In this document: in pieces, positions 43,979 to 54,141 of the stretch | Layout: every line of letters starts with the position of its first letter | Numbering within the stretch: the stretch's first letter is position 1 | Source: Rodentibacter genomosp. 2 | GTDB taxonomy: Bacteria > Pseudomonadota > Gammaproteobacteria > Enterobacterales > Pasteurellaceae | Assembly (NCBI GenBank): GCA_001999425.1 | Contig: MLHP01000023.1 | Span: 1 to 64,000, forward strand | Direction: 5' to 3' | DNA: 64,000 nt | Notes under the pieces: model-generated | Seen by the model: the letters and a program-made list of their open reading frames with translations, nothing else | Databases searched by the model: none | What the model was told of the DNA's origin: nothing | Position numbers and translations under genes: made by a program

Positions 43979-44788
43979 ATGTGTCAATTACTTGGCATGA
44001 ACTGTAACACACCAACAGATATCGTGTTTTCTTTTGAAGGTTTTCGCCGCCGTGCAGGTTTAACAGGATGTCATTCCGATGGTTTCGGTATCGCTTTTTT
44101 TGAAGGACGGGGAGTGCGAATTTTCCGAGATAACCGCCCTGCCTGCCATTCTCCTATCGCCGATTGTGTAAAGCAATATCAAATAAAATCTCTCAACGTG
44201 ATTGCACACATTCGTAAAGCGACACAAGGCGAAGTGACTATTGAAAATACTCATCCTTTTATTCGCGAAATTTGGGGTGAAAATTGGGTGTTTGCCCATA
44301 ACGGTAATTTAAAAGATCTACCGGATATGTCCGAGAGTTTCTGCCAACCGATAGGTTCAACCGACTCTGAAGCCGCGTTTTGTTACATGGCTGAATATTT
44401 AAAAAATCGTTTTCGTAAAAAACCGACGGAGATACAAATTTTTGAGGCAATTCAAGATATTACTAAAAAACTTGCAACACACGGCACATTCAATTTTATC
44501 CTTTCTAATGGAGAATGGATGATCGCCCACTGCGCAACTAATTTGCATTATCTCACGCGAAAAGCACCTTTCGGTAAAGCCTGTCGTATTGATGATGACG
44601 GTGTAATTGATTTTAACGATTATGCCAAAGCCGGTGATAAAGTCACCATTATTACCACCTTCCCCCTCACAAAGGATGAATCTTGGACAAAAATGGAAAA
44701 CGGCGGTTTCGTCTTTTTCAAAGAAGGGGATAAAGTGGCAGAGATTATCGGTGTAGCGAAAGAAGCGGTAGATGACGGTACACTATGA
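43979..44788 (+). CDS. Class II glutamine amidotransferase, YafJ-like
   Basis: An Ntn-type glutamine amidotransferase of 269 residues that should mature by removing Met1 to expose the catalytic Cys2 (MCQLLGMNCN). The loop HSDGFGIAFFEG, the region IAHIRKATQGEVTIENTHPF and FAHNGNL bind glutamine. It is a stand-alone domain with no synthase partner fused. The substrate is unknown. It is convergent with gor. Confidence 0.9.
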   Translation: MCQLLGMNCNTPTDIVFSFEGFRRRAGLTGCHSDGFGIAFFEGRGVRIFRDNRPACHSPIADCVKQYQIKSLNVIAHIRKATQGEVTIENTHPFIREIWGENWVFAHNGNLKDLPDMSESFCQPIGSTDSEAAFCYMAEYLKNRFRKKPTEIQIFEAIQDITKKLATHGTFNFILSNGEWMIAHCATNLHYLTRKAPFGKACRIDDDGVIDFNDYAKAGDKVTIITTFPLTKDESWTKMENGGFVFFKEGDKVAEIIGVAKEAVDDGTL

Positions 44789-44828
44789 TTCTATTGGATT
44801 TAGACCAATCGGTTTCATTCATCAAAAA

Positions 44829-44864
44829 ACAAAAGTGCGGTTAAAATTAACCGCACTTTTTTAT
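44829..44864. terminator. Bidirectional inverted-USS terminator
   Basis: Near-perfect palindrome around AAAAGTGCGGTTAA / TTAACCGCACTTTT between the convergent amidotransferase gene and gor. Both sides are flanked by T- or A-runs. Confidence 0.88.
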
Positions 44865-44878
44865 TATTCTCGCAAAAA

Positions 44879-46252
44879 TTAACGCATGGTAACAAATTCT
44901 TCCGAACCGGTCGGGTGAATCGCTACCGTATTATCAAAATCTGCTTTGGTTGCCCCCATTTTGATTGCGACCGCAAAACCTTGAATCATTTCATCCACAC
45001 CATAACCGATTCCGTGCAAGCCAACTATTTTTTCATCTTTGCCCACACACACTAATTTCATTCGACAAGGTTGGCGATGCTGAGTAACCGCGGTGTACAT
45101 CGCAGTAAAGGAAGATTTATACACTTTTACATTTCCTTCGCCATATTGTTCAATGGCTTGCGGTTCGGTTAATCCAATCGTGCCAATCGGTGGATGGCTA
45201 AATACGACGGTCGGCACAAGATTATAATCTAAGTGTTCGTTAGGTTTGTTATTGAATAAACGCTCGGATAAACGGCGACCTGCCGCAACCGCGACCGGCG
45301 TTAATTCAATGCCGCCCTCAATGATATCGCCTACCGCATAAATGCCTTTCACATTGGTATTTTGATATTTATCGACTTTAACGTAACCTCGTTCGTTGGT
45401 TTCCACACCGGCGTTCTCTAAACCGATTTTATCCGTTGCCGGTTCACGACCTGCCGCCCAAATGACACAATCTACCGTTACGTTCCGTTCATGATCAAAT
45501 TTTACTGTGAGAGAATCATCTGCATTTTTAATGATTTCCTGAACCGTTGTATGTTTATGCAACGCGATACCATCCTGTTCCAATACCTCAAGTAAGGTTT
45601 CCACAATTAACGGATCTTGATTACGCATTGGTGCATGACGACGTACCACTAAGTGAGTTTCCGAGCCAAGGCTATTCAATACACCGGCAATCTCCACGGC
45701 AATATAGCCCGCGCCAATAATTGCCACGCGTTTCGGTAATGCCTTTAATGCAAAGAAACCATCCGAATCAATACCATATTCTTGCCCTTTTACCGAATGA
45801 GGACGGAACGGTCTTCCCCCTGTTGCAATTAAGATATGATCCGCTGTTACGTGCTCGGTTGAACCATCTGCAAAGGTTACCTCAATGGTATGCGCATCAA
45901 CAAACTTACCGAATCCGTTAATCACATCAACATTATTTTTAGCTAACACGTTATTGTAAGAAGTGTGAATACGACCGATATAGGCTTGGCGGCTTTCAAT
46001 AAGTTTCTCTAAATCAAATTTTTTCACATTCACATCAAAACCATAATCCGTTGCATAATGGTTAATGGCTTCTGCGATCTGTGCGCCATAAAACATCACT
46101 TTCTTCGGCACGCAACCTACATTGACACAGGTTCCGCCTAAATATTTTGCTTCAATAATCGCACATTTTTTACCATAGCTCGCCGCACGATTAATTGAAG
46201 CAATACCGCCACTGCCACCACCAATAGCAATATAGTCATAATGTTTAGTCAT
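44879..46252 (-). CDS. gor: Glutathione-disulfide reductase
   Basis: FAD-dependent disulfide reductase that regenerates glutathione with NADPH. The redox-active disulfide is in [19 protein letters not shown] near residue 41. The FAD-binding [15 protein letters not shown] is at the N-terminus, and NADPH-binding [18 protein letters not shown] near 176. The His-Glu pair in [11 protein letters not shown] at the C-terminus completes the active site. The 457 residues are usual. Confidence 0.97.
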   Translation of the reverse strand: MTKHYDYIAIGGGSGGIASINRAASYGKKCAIIEAKYLGGTCVNVGCVPKKVMFYGAQIAEAINHYATDYGFDVNVKKFDLEKLIESRQAYIGRIHTSYNNVLAKNNVDVINGFGKFVDAHTIEVTFADGSTEHVTADHILIATGGRPFRPHSVKGQEYGIDSDGFFALKALPKRVAIIGAGYIAVEIAGVLNSLGSETHLVVRRHAPMRNQDPLIVETLLEVLEQDGIALHKHTTVQEIIKNADDSLTVKFDHERNVTVDCVIWAAGREPATDKIGLENAGVETNERGYVKVDKYQNTNVKGIYAVGDIIEGGIELTPVAVAAGRRLSERLFNNKPNEHLDYNLVPTVVFSHPPIGTIGLTEPQAIEQYGEGNVKVYKSSFTAMYTAVTQHRQPCRMKLVCVGKDEKIVGLHGIGYGVDEMIQGFAVAIKMGATKADFDNTVAIHPTGSEEFVTMR

Positions 46253-46511
46253 CGTTTTATCCTTTTTCCGAATACAAAAATTTTCTACATTCTGCCTAAA
46301 TTACGTCAATAAAGCCACAAATTAGTATGATTGAAAATGCCTATATCGCACCTAAGTGCGATCATTTTTGAAATACCCGGAATAATAAAAAAGCACAAAA
46401 TAAATTTGAGTCCCACTTATCAAATAAACAGATTGATAAATTGGTTATCTCCTTTCTATCTTTACTTGCAATTCCGCTAAATCTGAGTAAGATTCAAACC
46501 CTTATTTTCAC
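46253..46511. other. Divergent intergenic region gor / yhhQ
   Basis: About 260 bases of AT-rich noncoding DNA hold the promoters of both divergent genes. A damaged uptake sequence (AAGTGCGAT) lies near 46353. I cannot assign promoter boxes with confidence. The riboswitch-like element at its end is listed separately. Confidence 0.5.
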
Positions 46512-46557
46512 TCGGGTTCCCTCACCCCGAATTTCTATTGAATTAAAAAGGTAAAAC
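46512..46557 (+). promoter_or_regulatory. Probable preQ1-I riboswitch before yhhQ
   Basis: Directly before the queuosine-precursor transporter the leader can form a 5-bp stem (TCGGG at 46512-46516 with CCCGA at 46526-46530). Its 9-base loop TTCCCTCAC starts with TTC and ends with AC before the 3' strand, as in preQ1-I aptamers. An A-rich tail then leads to AAAAAGG, whose GG can pair with loop CC to form the H-type pseudoknot. That GG is also the Shine-Dalgarno, 6 bases from the ATG. Class I preQ1 switches are known before this transporter family. The call rests on layout; I could not score a covariance model. Confidence 0.6.
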
Positions 46558-47274
46558 ATGAAAATCCAACATTCTATTTTTAATGCGCAACAAAAGCGCA
46601 ATGCCCTTATTTGGCTAAGCTTTTTTCATATTCTAATCATTGCGGCGAGCAATTATTTAGTGCAAATCCCCTTTGAAATCACCCTAAAATCGACCGCACT
46701 TGGTGCTGTCGAAGACTTCTCTTTTCACAGCACTTGGGGCACTCTCACCTTTCCCTTTATTTTTCTCGCTACGGATCTAACCGTACGCATATTCGGTGCC
46801 AAAGAAGCCCGTTGGATTATTTTTATCGTGATGATTCCGGCATTAATCGTGAGTTATGTCATCTCCGTTTTATTTTCCGATTCTCAATTTCAGGGTATAG
46901 ATGCCTTAAGAAACTTCGATATATTCGTCTTCCGCATCGCACTTGCCAGTTTTTTGGCTTATGTGGTGGGGCAATTATTGGATGTTTCGGTATTCAATCG
47001 ATTACGACAACTGAAAACATGGTGGATCGCGCCAAGCAGTTCTATGTTATTCGGTTCACTCGCTGATACTTTCGTGTTTTTCGGCGTGGCATTTTATCAA
47101 AGCTCGGACACTTTCATGGCGGAACATTGGATACAGCTTGGGTTTGTAGATTATCTATTCAAACTATTTATTGGTATTCTGCTATTTGTACCGGCTTATG
47201 GCGTAGTTTTAAGTTTCATTTTACGTAAACTCCAAGCCCTGAGCGGTCAAAACAAGGCATCTTATTCAAATTAA
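46558..47274 (+). CDS. yhhQ: Queuosine precursor transporter (YhhQ/QueT family)
   Basis: Inner-membrane importer of preQ0/preQ1, the precursors of queuosine in tRNA, with about six hydrophobic helices. The VUT-family region FHSTWGTLTFPFIFLATDLT near residue 58, with the acidic residue inside a helix, and SSSMLFGSLADTFVFF near 155 are typical. The 238 residues match. The gene likely answers to preQ1 through the leader element. Confidence 0.93.
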   Translation: MKIQHSIFNAQQKRNALIWLSFFHILIIAASNYLVQIPFEITLKSTALGAVEDFSFHSTWGTLTFPFIFLATDLTVRIFGAKEARWIIFIVMIPALIVSYVISVLFSDSQFQGIDALRNFDIFVFRIALASFLAYVVGQLLDVSVFNRLRQLKTWWIAPSSSMLFGSLADTFVFFGVAFYQSSDTFMAEHWIQLGFVDYLFKLFIGILLFVPAYGVVLSFILRKLQALSGQNKASYSN

Positions 47275-47318
47275 AATGTCAGTTTTGTGTAACAACTACA
47301 TCATATCGAAAATCAAAC

Positions 47319-47347
47319 AAAGTGCGGTCAAATTTAACCGCACTTTT
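47319..47347. terminator. Bidirectional inverted-USS terminator
   Basis: AAAGTGCGGT and ACCGCACTTT form a 10-bp stem between the convergent yhhQ and rdgC genes. Confidence 0.82.
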
Positions 47348-47350
47348 CCG

Positions 47351-48259
47351 TTATAATCTCGTTTTCTCACCGCCAAACTCTTCCAATAAATTTTCAGTCA
47401 ATTTGGCGATAATACCTGTCATTAACACAAAATCCGCATCAAATCGCTGGGCGAAATCTTCTTTTAAAATATCCTCATTTTTCTCGCGAACGTTATCGGC
47501 AAATTTCAAGCGTTTGATGGTGCAATCCTCATTAAACACAAAAGTGAGGGTGTCTTCCCATTCCAAGGCTAATTTGCTGACCACTTTTTTTCCCTCTTGT
47601 AATAGAGCAAGGATTTCCTCATTTTCAAGGGGCTGTTTTTTACAACGAATCACGCTGTCTTCTTGGCTACCGCGTAACTCGGCTTCTTCAAGGGCGAGGA
47701 GCCAATGCGGCAGGCTGTCTTGCGTGATCCAATCGGTCAGAATCGTGCTGGGTTCCTGTGCAAAAGCCAGCGGAACAACAGGCAAAGAACCCAGGGATTT
47801 TCGCAATAATGCCAATGCATCTTCCGCACGTTTACTTGATGCCGCATCCACATGAATAAGTTGATTTTCCGTATCAATCCACAACGCCGTATGCTGATTT
47901 TTACTGAACGCCCGTGGCAACAGGTTCATCACCACATCATCTTTTAAGGTTTGTTTTTCTACTTTTTTCAGTTTGCGGTTTTCTTTTTGTTCCACACTTT
48001 CAATACGCTCATCTAACTCACGTTTTACCACATTCGCCGGTAAGATTTTTTCTTCCTTTTTTGCTACCAATAAAATCTGTTTAGCTGAGAAAAAATATAA
48101 TAAATCCGATCCTCGCAACGGATGTCCCCAACCGAACTTACTTTGGTCTTGTGCACCGCAAGGATGAAATTGGCAAGATTCAAGCTGTGTTTGTAATTGT
48201 TCGAGATCCCATTCTAAGGGCTTTGTGATTCTATATGTCATTAAATTTTTAAACCACAT
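47351..48259 (-). CDS. rdgC: Recombination-associated protein RdgC
   Basis: Nucleoid-associated ring dimer that binds DNA and restrains RecA. The start MWFKNLMTYRITKPL and the segments HPLRGSDLLYFFSAKQILLVAKKE and LPRAFSKNQHTALWID are family marks. The 302 residues are normal. It is divergent from proC with a 64-base gap. Confidence 0.95.
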   Translation of the reverse strand: MWFKNLMTYRITKPLEWDLEQLQTQLESCQFHPCGAQDQSKFGWGHPLRGSDLLYFFSAKQILLVAKKEEKILPANVVKRELDERIESVEQKENRKLKKVEKQTLKDDVVMNLLPRAFSKNQHTALWIDTENQLIHVDAASSKRAEDALALLRKSLGSLPVVPLAFAQEPSTILTDWITQDSLPHWLLALEEAELRGSQEDSVIRCKKQPLENEEILALLQEGKKVVSKLALEWEDTLTFVFNEDCTIKRLKFADNVREKNEDILKEDFAQRFDADFVLMTGIIAKLTENLLEEFGGEKTRL

Positions 48260-48323
48260 CGTACACTTCCTTCATAATCAGGTAAAATAGGCGTCATTGT
48301 AGCCCATAAACTGACAGGAAAAA

Positions 48324-49142
48324 ATGATGCAGCAAAAATTAATCGCCTTTATCGGTGGTGGTAATATGGCACAGGCCATTGTGTTGGGGTTATTAAAACA
48401 AGGGTACCCGGCAGCACAAATTATTGTGAATGATCCTAATCGGGAAAAACGAGAAAACTTTGCCAAACTAGGCGTGCAAACGGCAGAAAATAATGAGGAA
48501 AGCGCTATTCGTGCCGATATTGTCTTACTTGCCGTCAAACCGCAAATTATGGCGGAGGTTTGTCAATCACTAAGTGCGGTTGATTTCTCCGATAAATTAT
48601 TAATTTCTATTGCCGCAGGTATTTCCACAACCCGCTTGCAATCCCTGATTCCTAGTGCAAAATCCATTGTGCGGGTAATGCCAAACACTCCGGCATTAGT
48701 GAGTGAAGGAATGGCGGGGCTGTTTGCCTCAAAAAATACGGCTGAAATCGACCGCGCTTTGGCGGAAAAATTATTGGCCGCAGTGGGGAAAACCGTTTGG
48801 ATTGAAAACGAAAACCAAATGCACGCCGTAACCGCCGCCTCCGGCAGTAGTCCCGCCTATTTCTTTTTAATGTTAGAAGCAATGCAACAGGCATTGATAG
48901 AAATGAACATAGAGGCAAACACCGCCCGCCAACTAGTGCAGCAATCTATGCTTGGCGCAGCAAAAATGGTGGTGGAAAACCCACAAATTACGCTTGCCAC
49001 GTTAAGAGAAAATGTCACATCAAAAGGCGGAACCACCGCTGCTGCGTTGGAAGTATTCAATACGCGGCAATTTAATCAAACTGTGACGGAAGCAATGTTT
49101 GCCTGTGTTGCACGCTCACAAGAAATGGAAACCTTATTCTAA
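48324..49142 (+). CDS. proC: Pyrroline-5-carboxylate reductase
   Basis: Last enzyme of proline synthesis, NADPH-dependent. The N-terminal Rossmann motif [18 protein letters not shown] and the signature [12 protein letters not shown]...(near residue 172) with [12 protein letters not shown] are visible. The 272 residues are usual. Its stop overlaps the start of the next MFS gene by one base (TAATG). Confidence 0.97.
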   Translation: MMQQKLIAFIGGGNMAQAIVLGLLKQGYPAAQIIVNDPNREKRENFAKLGVQTAENNEESAIRADIVLLAVKPQIMAEVCQSLSAVDFSDKLLISIAAGISTTRLQSLIPSAKSIVRVMPNTPALVSEGMAGLFASKNTAEIDRALAEKLLAAVGKTVWIENENQMHAVTAASGSSPAYFFLMLEAMQQALIEMNIEANTARQLVQQSMLGAAKMVVENPQITLATLRENVTSKGGTTAAALEVFNTRQFNQTVTEAMFACVARSQEMETLF

Positions 49143-50305
49143 TGCAAATTCGTCCCTTTTACTGGCTCTCCCTGAGCTTTCTTGGCTACTACTGCGCTTA
49201 TGGCGTCTTTTTGCCGTTCTTTCCCGCTTGGTTGAAATCACAACAATACGGCGAAGAAATGATCGGGCTTGTTATCGGTAGTGCCTATATTTTCCGTTTT
49301 ATTGGCGGATTATTTTTTTCCTCATTAATCAAAAAAGCCGATCACATCATCAATTCCCTGCGATTATTGGCGTTATGTTCCGCCCTGATTATGGCGACCA
49401 TGAGTTTAGTTGCCGATAATTTTTGGTTGCTGTTTTTTGCAATTGGACTTTTTGCTATGGTCAATTCTGCCGGTATGCCCATTGGCGATTCGCTGGCTTC
49501 CACATGGCAACGCCAAATCGGCTTGGATTATGGCAAAGTGAGATTGATTGGTTCTATCGCCTTTATTTTAGGCGTCGTGGTATTTGGCGGAATGATTGGT
49601 TGGTTGGGCGAACAAAATATCGTCTGGATTTTAACCGCACTTTTATTATTTTATGCCTTAATTCAATTATTCACCCCAAGCATTCCCCCGAAAGATGAAC
49701 CTTTAGAAGAAGGTGTATCAAGCCAAATCAGTTTTTTAGCGTTATTAAAAAAACCAACTACATTACGCGTTATGCTTGCCGTGGGGCTAATCCAAGGCTC
49801 TCACGCAGCTTATTATGTTTACAGCACGATCTATTGGACAAATATCGGTCTTTTAGTGCCCCAAACCAGTTTACTTTGGGGCGTTGGTGTATTAGCTGAA
49901 ATTTTATTATTCTTCTTTTCACGCCGTTTATTCCAAAGTTGGTCGGTGAGCAGAGTTTTCTTTTTGTCTGGATTCGTGGCAACTTTACGTTGGGCCGGTT
50001 TGGCTTACGCAAACACCTTCTGGCAAATTTTACCGCTCCAACTGGCACATAGCCTCACCTATGCCGCTTGCCATTATGCAATTGTACGCTACATCACCAC
50101 GCAACCACAAAACCATATTGCAAAATTGCAAGGGCTGTATAACGGCTTATCAAATGGCGCGCTTATCGCCCTTTTCACCGCAATTTCAGGTCTCATTTAC
50201 CCGATTTCACCAACAATAACGTTCTTACTGATGGGTGCTATTGCCGCGACATCATTTTTCATCATTCCACGCAAATTGGATGCATTTTTGGTGAAGGCAA
50301 ATTAA
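49142..50305 (+). CDS. MFS transporter, HcaT/3-phenylpropionate family
   Basis: A twelve-helix major facilitator transporter of 387 residues of the nucleoside:H+ symporter/HcaT-like branch. The opening [28 protein letters not shown]-type region (residues 5-32) and the loop [22 protein letters not shown] are characteristic. The substrate is unknown; no aromatic degradation genes are nearby. It is translationally coupled to proC and followed by xerD after 19 bases. Confidence 0.82.
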   Translation: MQIRPFYWLSLSFLGYYCAYGVFLPFFPAWLKSQQYGEEMIGLVIGSAYIFRFIGGLFFSSLIKKADHIINSLRLLALCSALIMATMSLVADNFWLLFFAIGLFAMVNSAGMPIGDSLASTWQRQIGLDYGKVRLIGSIAFILGVVVFGGMIGWLGEQNIVWILTALLLFYALIQLFTPSIPPKDEPLEEGVSSQISFLALLKKPTTLRVMLAVGLIQGSHAAYYVYSTIYWTNIGLLVPQTSLLWGVGVLAEILLFFFSRRLFQSWSVSRVFFLSGFVATLRWAGLAYANTFWQILPLQLAHSLTYAACHYAIVRYITTQPQNHIAKLQGLYNGLSNGALIALFTAISGLIYPISPTITFLLMGAIAATSFFIIPRKLDAFLVKAN

Positions 50306-50324
50306 TCATAGAGAGGATGACATA

Positions 50325-51218
50325 ATGAAAAACACAGCATTAGTTGATTTATTCCTCAATGAATATTGGATTGAAAAAGGGCTTTCTGAAAATACCGTGC
50401 AATCTTATCGACTGGATCTGACCGCACTTTGCGATTGGTTAGATAAAAACAATCTTTCTTTGGAAACCTTAGATGCAGTGGATTTACAGCATTTCCTAGG
50501 GGAACGGGTCGAACAAGGCTATAAAGCGACCAGTACTGCACGGCTATTAAGTGCCATGCGGAAATTATTCCAGTATTTATACCGTGAAAAATATCGTACG
50601 GATGATCCGAGCGCAATATTAAGCTCGCCCAAATTACCAAGCCGTCTGCCAAAATATTTAAGCGAACAACAGGTTACCGATTTACTGAATACGCCGAATG
50701 TGGAAATCCCTTTAGAATTGCGTGATAAAGCGATGTTGGAATTGCTTTATGCCACAGGTTTGCGTGTCACGGAATTGGTTTCGCTCACTATTGAAAATAT
50801 GAGCGTACAACAAGGGGTTGTGCGGGTCATCGGCAAAGGAAACAAGGAACGTATTGTCCCAATGGGGGAAGAAGCTGTATATTGGGTTCGCCAATTTATG
50901 CTTTATGCTCGCCCCATTTTATTAGACGGACAAAGTTCCGACATTGTCTTCCCGAGCCAACGAGCGCAACAAATGACCCGCCAAACTTTCTGGCATCGTA
51001 TTAAACATTATGCCGTGCTTGCCGATATTGATAGTAATGCACTCTCGCCGCATGTGCTTCGCCACGCCTTCGCTACTCATTTAGTGAACCACGGAGCAGA
51101 TTTACGGGTGGTACAAATGCTACTCGGACATAGTGATTTATCCACCACGCAAATTTATACCCACGTTGCAAAAGAACGATTGAAACGCTTGCATGAAAGG
51201 TTTCATCCGAGAGGTTAA
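50325..51218 (+). CDS. xerD: Site-specific tyrosine recombinase XerD
   Basis: Works with XerC at dif to resolve chromosome dimers. The N-terminal SAM-like DNA-binding domain starts KNTALVDLFLNEYWIEKGLS. The catalytic residues are seen in ATGLRVTELVSL (Arg), the Lys of GKGNKERIVPM, HVLRHAFATHLV (His, Arg), LLGHSDLSTTQIYTHV (His and Tyr nucleophile). The 297 residues match XerD. An inverted-USS terminator follows. Confidence 0.97.
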   Translation: MKNTALVDLFLNEYWIEKGLSENTVQSYRLDLTALCDWLDKNNLSLETLDAVDLQHFLGERVEQGYKATSTARLLSAMRKLFQYLYREKYRTDDPSAILSSPKLPSRLPKYLSEQQVTDLLNTPNVEIPLELRDKAMLELLYATGLRVTELVSLTIENMSVQQGVVRVIGKGNKERIVPMGEEAVYWVRQFMLYARPILLDGQSSDIVFPSQRAQQMTRQTFWHRIKHYAVLADIDSNALSPHVLRHAFATHLVNHGADLRVVQMLLGHSDLSTTQIYTHVAKERLKRLHERFHPRG

Positions 51219-51249
51219 AAAAGTGCGGTTAAAAATCACCGCACTTTTG
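51219..51249 (+). terminator. Inverted-USS terminator of xerD
   Basis: AAAAGTGCGGT and ACCGCACTTTT (11-bp stem, 8-base loop) overlap the end region of xerD. Confidence 0.82.
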
Positions 51250-51290
51250 CTACATAATACCCCAACATCACTATGGGACGTCTCACAAAA

Positions 51291-52421
51291 CTACTTCAAT
51301 GCCAGCACCCTCGCCACATTTTGTGCGGCAGAAATTAAGTTTTGTTCGCCTTGTTTGAGAATATCCTCTAACGTCCCTAATTGACGGATAATCGGGAACA
51401 CCGCATCAATGCCATGAGCAAACACCACGTCATAGTCTTCACGCAGACAGCCAACAATAGCAATAACAGGTTTGTTAAATTGTTTTGCCGTGCGTGCGAC
51501 ACCAATTGGGGTTTTGCCCATAATACTTTGTGCATCCATTCGCCCTTCACCGGTAATCACATAATCCGCATCTTGCACATAGTGAGCGAGATTGAGTGTG
51601 TCTAATACAATTTGGACACCTGCTTTGAGTTGTGCATTTGGCAATAACAGCAAACCGCCACCCATTCCGCCTGCCGCCCCTGCACCTGCCTGTTCAGCAA
51701 TATCCTTACCGCAATCCCGTTTAGCAATCTCTGCAAAGTGCGCTAATGCACGATCAAGTTGTTGCACCATCTCCGGTGTTGCCCCTTTTTGTGGACCAAA
51801 AATCGCCGAAGCACCACGTTCACCGCAAAGAGGGTTATTCACATCACAGGCCACCTCAATATGCACATTTTGCAAACGTGGATCTAACTCTTTCGCATCA
51901 ATTCTGGCGAGGTTGATGAGTTGTGCACCACCAAATTCAATTTGTTTGCCTTGCGCATCTAAACACTGCATACCTAAGGCTTGTAACATTCCCACACCGC
52001 CATCGTTGGTGGCACTGCCGCCAATACCAAAAATGAATTTTTCCACACCGAGATCAAGGGCATATTTAATCAATTCTCCGGTACCATAGCTGGTGGTGAT
52101 TAATGGGTTACGTTTTTCCGGTGGCACTAAATGCAACCCGGAAGCTGCCGCCATTTCGATAATTGCGGTTTTACCATCACCGGATAACCCAAAGAAACTT
52201 TCGATTTTTTCCCCCAAGGGTGCGGTAACTTCACATTCCACGATTTTACCTTGGGTCGCATCCACTAAGGATTGAACTGTCCCTTCGCCGCCATCCGCCA
52301 TAGGTAATTTCACATATTCCGCATCAGGAAAAACACGTTTAAAGCCTGTTTCAATGGCAGTTGCCACTTCAAGTGCGGTTAAACTTTCTTTAAAAGAATC
52401 AGGGGCTATCACAATCTTCAT
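51291..52421 (-). CDS. garK: Glycerate kinase (GarK/GlxK family)
   Basis: Type I glycerate 2-kinase that phosphorylates D-glycerate. The start IVIAPDSFKESLTALEVA, the motif LPMADGGEGTVQSL, the glycine-rich IGGSATNDGGVGMLQALG near residue 133 and AGAAGGMGGGLLLL near 247 are typical. The 376 residues fit. It lies 14 bases behind a GntP-type permease, with the diacid regulator CdaR nearby, which suggests uptake and use of glycerate or sugar acids. Confidence 0.94.
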   Translation of the reverse strand: MKIVIAPDSFKESLTALEVATAIETGFKRVFPDAEYVKLPMADGGEGTVQSLVDATQGKIVECEVTAPLGEKIESFFGLSGDGKTAIIEMAAASGLHLVPPEKRNPLITTSYGTGELIKYALDLGVEKFIFGIGGSATNDGGVGMLQALGMQCLDAQGKQIEFGGAQLINLARIDAKELDPRLQNVHIEVACDVNNPLCGERGASAIFGPQKGATPEMVQQLDRALAHFAEIAKRDCGKDIAEQAGAGAAGGMGGGLLLLPNAQLKAGVQIVLDTLNLAHYVQDADYVITGEGRMDAQSIMGKTPIGVARTAKQFNKPVIAIVGCLREDYDVVFAHGIDAVFPIIRQLGTLEDILKQGEQNLISAAQNVARVLALK

Positions 52422-52435
52422 TTTGTACTCCTTGA

Positions 52436-53698
52436 TTAGAATAAGTTAAAGACACCGAAAATTAAGGTAGAAATGAGGGTCATCACTAAACCGACCGCAC
52501 TTTCATAAGGAATCAATTTTAAACGCTCTTTCATTTCCATATTCACACTGCCGCCGGTGGCGTGGAAAAAAGAGCCGTGAGGCATATGATCAAACACTGT
52601 TGCCCCGGCATGAATCATCGCTGCACCGGCAAGGCTACTCACGCCAAGTTCCAATAAGGTACTGCTGAAGACATTAGAGGCAACCGCTGTCCCTGCGGTA
52701 GTAGAAGCAGTGGCAAGCGACATTAATGCCCCTGAAATCGGTGCAAGAATGTAGGAAGGCAAGCCGGAATGTTCCAATCCTTGAATCAACACATCTTTCA
52801 AACCGGAATTGGCAATAATGCCTGCTAATGCGCCCGTGCCAAGTAACATAATCGCCACCGGAGCCATTTTACCTAAACCGCTAATGGCATAGCTGTTCGC
52901 TTGGCGCAATTTTCCCATACAAAGCGCACCGATTAAGCCACCTAGCGGCAAGGCGATAAGGGGATCCACTTTAATATCAAACAAAGGACGAAGGGCAAGT
53001 AATAAAATCGCCACCAACGGTGCGACAAGTGCGGTAGAAAATGAAGGAAGATTTTGACTTTCAACCATCACCACTTCTTGATCCGTCACTTTTGATCCCT
53101 TATTGATAAGTCGTTTTGCCAAGAAATAAGTGAGTATTAACCCAAATATTGCCGGAATAACGCCTGCCATCATCACAGAGGTCAGTGGTAAATGGAAAGT
53201 ATCCGCCGCCGCAATGGCATTGGGGTTTGGTGACATAATATTGCCCGCTTTCCCCCCACCAATCATCGCCAATAAAATCGCTGCTTTGGATAAATCGGTA
53301 CGGCGAGCCAAAGCTAAGGCGATCGGCGAAACGGTAATCACCGCTACATCCACAAATACCCCGACTGCCGTTAAAATCATTGTGGCTAATGCCAACGCCA
53401 ATAAGGCACGGGTTTCACCGAGTTTATTGGTAATGCTCTCTGCAATACTATTTGCCGCACCGGATTCAATCAATACACCGGCTAACACACCGGCAGCCAA
53501 AATACGCATTACGGCAGTGGTGATCCCTTGTGCGCCACCGATCATTAAGGTCACAGTTTGCGATAAATCCACACCGCCAACCAAGCCTCCCACCAATGCC
53601 CCCACTAACATTCCATAAGCAGGCGGTACTTTTTTCAAAATCAGAAAAATGGCGACGACTAATGCCACCAATGCCCCAAAAGCAGATACGGTTGTCAT
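52436..53698 (-). CDS. GntP family permease (glycerate/gluconate type)
   Basis: A twelve-helix inner-membrane permease of the gluconate:H+ symporter family, 420 residues. The opening LVALVVAIFLILKKVPPAYGM and the segments GGGKAGNIMSPNPNAIAAAD and HAGATVFDHMPHGSFFHATG, which carry conserved polar residues, match GntP. Its operon with glycerate kinase indicates glycerate as the likely substrate, but gluconate is not excluded. Confidence 0.9.
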   Translation of the reverse strand: MTTVSAFGALVALVVAIFLILKKVPPAYGMLVGALVGGLVGGVDLSQTVTLMIGGAQGITTAVMRILAAGVLAGVLIESGAANSIAESITNKLGETRALLALALATMILTAVGVFVDVAVITVSPIALALARRTDLSKAAILLAMIGGGKAGNIMSPNPNAIAAADTFHLPLTSVMMAGVIPAIFGLILTYFLAKRLINKGSKVTDQEVVMVESQNLPSFSTALVAPLVAILLLALRPLFDIKVDPLIALPLGGLIGALCMGKLRQANSYAISGLGKMAPVAIMLLGTGALAGIIANSGLKDVLIQGLEHSGLPSYILAPISGALMSLATASTTAGTAVASNVFSSTLLELGVSSLAGAAMIHAGATVFDHMPHGSFFHATGGSVNMEMKERLKLIPYESAVGLVMTLISTLIFGVFNLF

Positions 53699-53773
53699 AG
53701 TTTCTCTCCTCCTAAATGATAAGATCGGAAAGATTATTTCTTGTTTAACAAAAAATTGCTTTATTCATATGAA

Positions 53774-53805
53774 CAAAAAAGTGCGGTCAAATCTGCCGTA
53801 CTTTG
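53774..53805 (-). terminator. Degenerate inverted-USS stem-loop upstream of gntP
   Basis: AAAGTGCGGT faces GCCGTACTTT with a mismatch. It sits just behind the cdaR remnant and looks like the old terminator of that gene. Confidence 0.5.
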
Positions 53806-53834
53806 TGATTTTAAACAAATCAATATTCTAGCAA

Positions 53835-53970
53835 TGCCTCTAAATAAAGGTCAATACATAATCTATCTTATTGAAAGATAACCCTGTGACTTATTCAATT
53901 TTAGCAAGTCAATAACGTAGAGTATTGAGGTGAATAAATAGTTTTTCAGCGATGTGAGGACGATCACAGT
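53835..53970 (-). pseudogene. Remnant of the 3' end of a second cdaR
   Basis: On the minus strand this reads CDRPHIAEKLFIHLNTLRY-stop-LAKIE-stop-VTGLSFNKID, which parallels the last part of the intact CdaR downstream (AEKLFIHPNTLRYRLSKIEQ, TGLSFNKIDD). About 80 percent of bases match over roughly 110 positions, including an identical 20-base stretch (53862-53881 versus 55429-55448). It has at least two in-frame stops. It is a decayed duplicate of the helix-turn-helix end of cdaR. Confidence 0.88.
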
Positions 53971-54141
53971 TTTAAAATAAAGTTTTTTCCGCTCTTGAAT
54001 AATTGTTTTTATTTTGTTGCTTTTTTGTAATTTTATTAACTAAAATAAACTTTCTATAAACTCTTCGATCATTCATCAAAATAAAGCTCAATCATATGAA
54101 CTAGAATAATTGATAGCCAAAAATAAATTAGGGGTATATTT

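Noticed and set aside
51291-52275. Several plus-strand frames over the glycerate kinase gene
   Set aside because: They are antisense shadows of a well-supported kinase and show no domain of their own.
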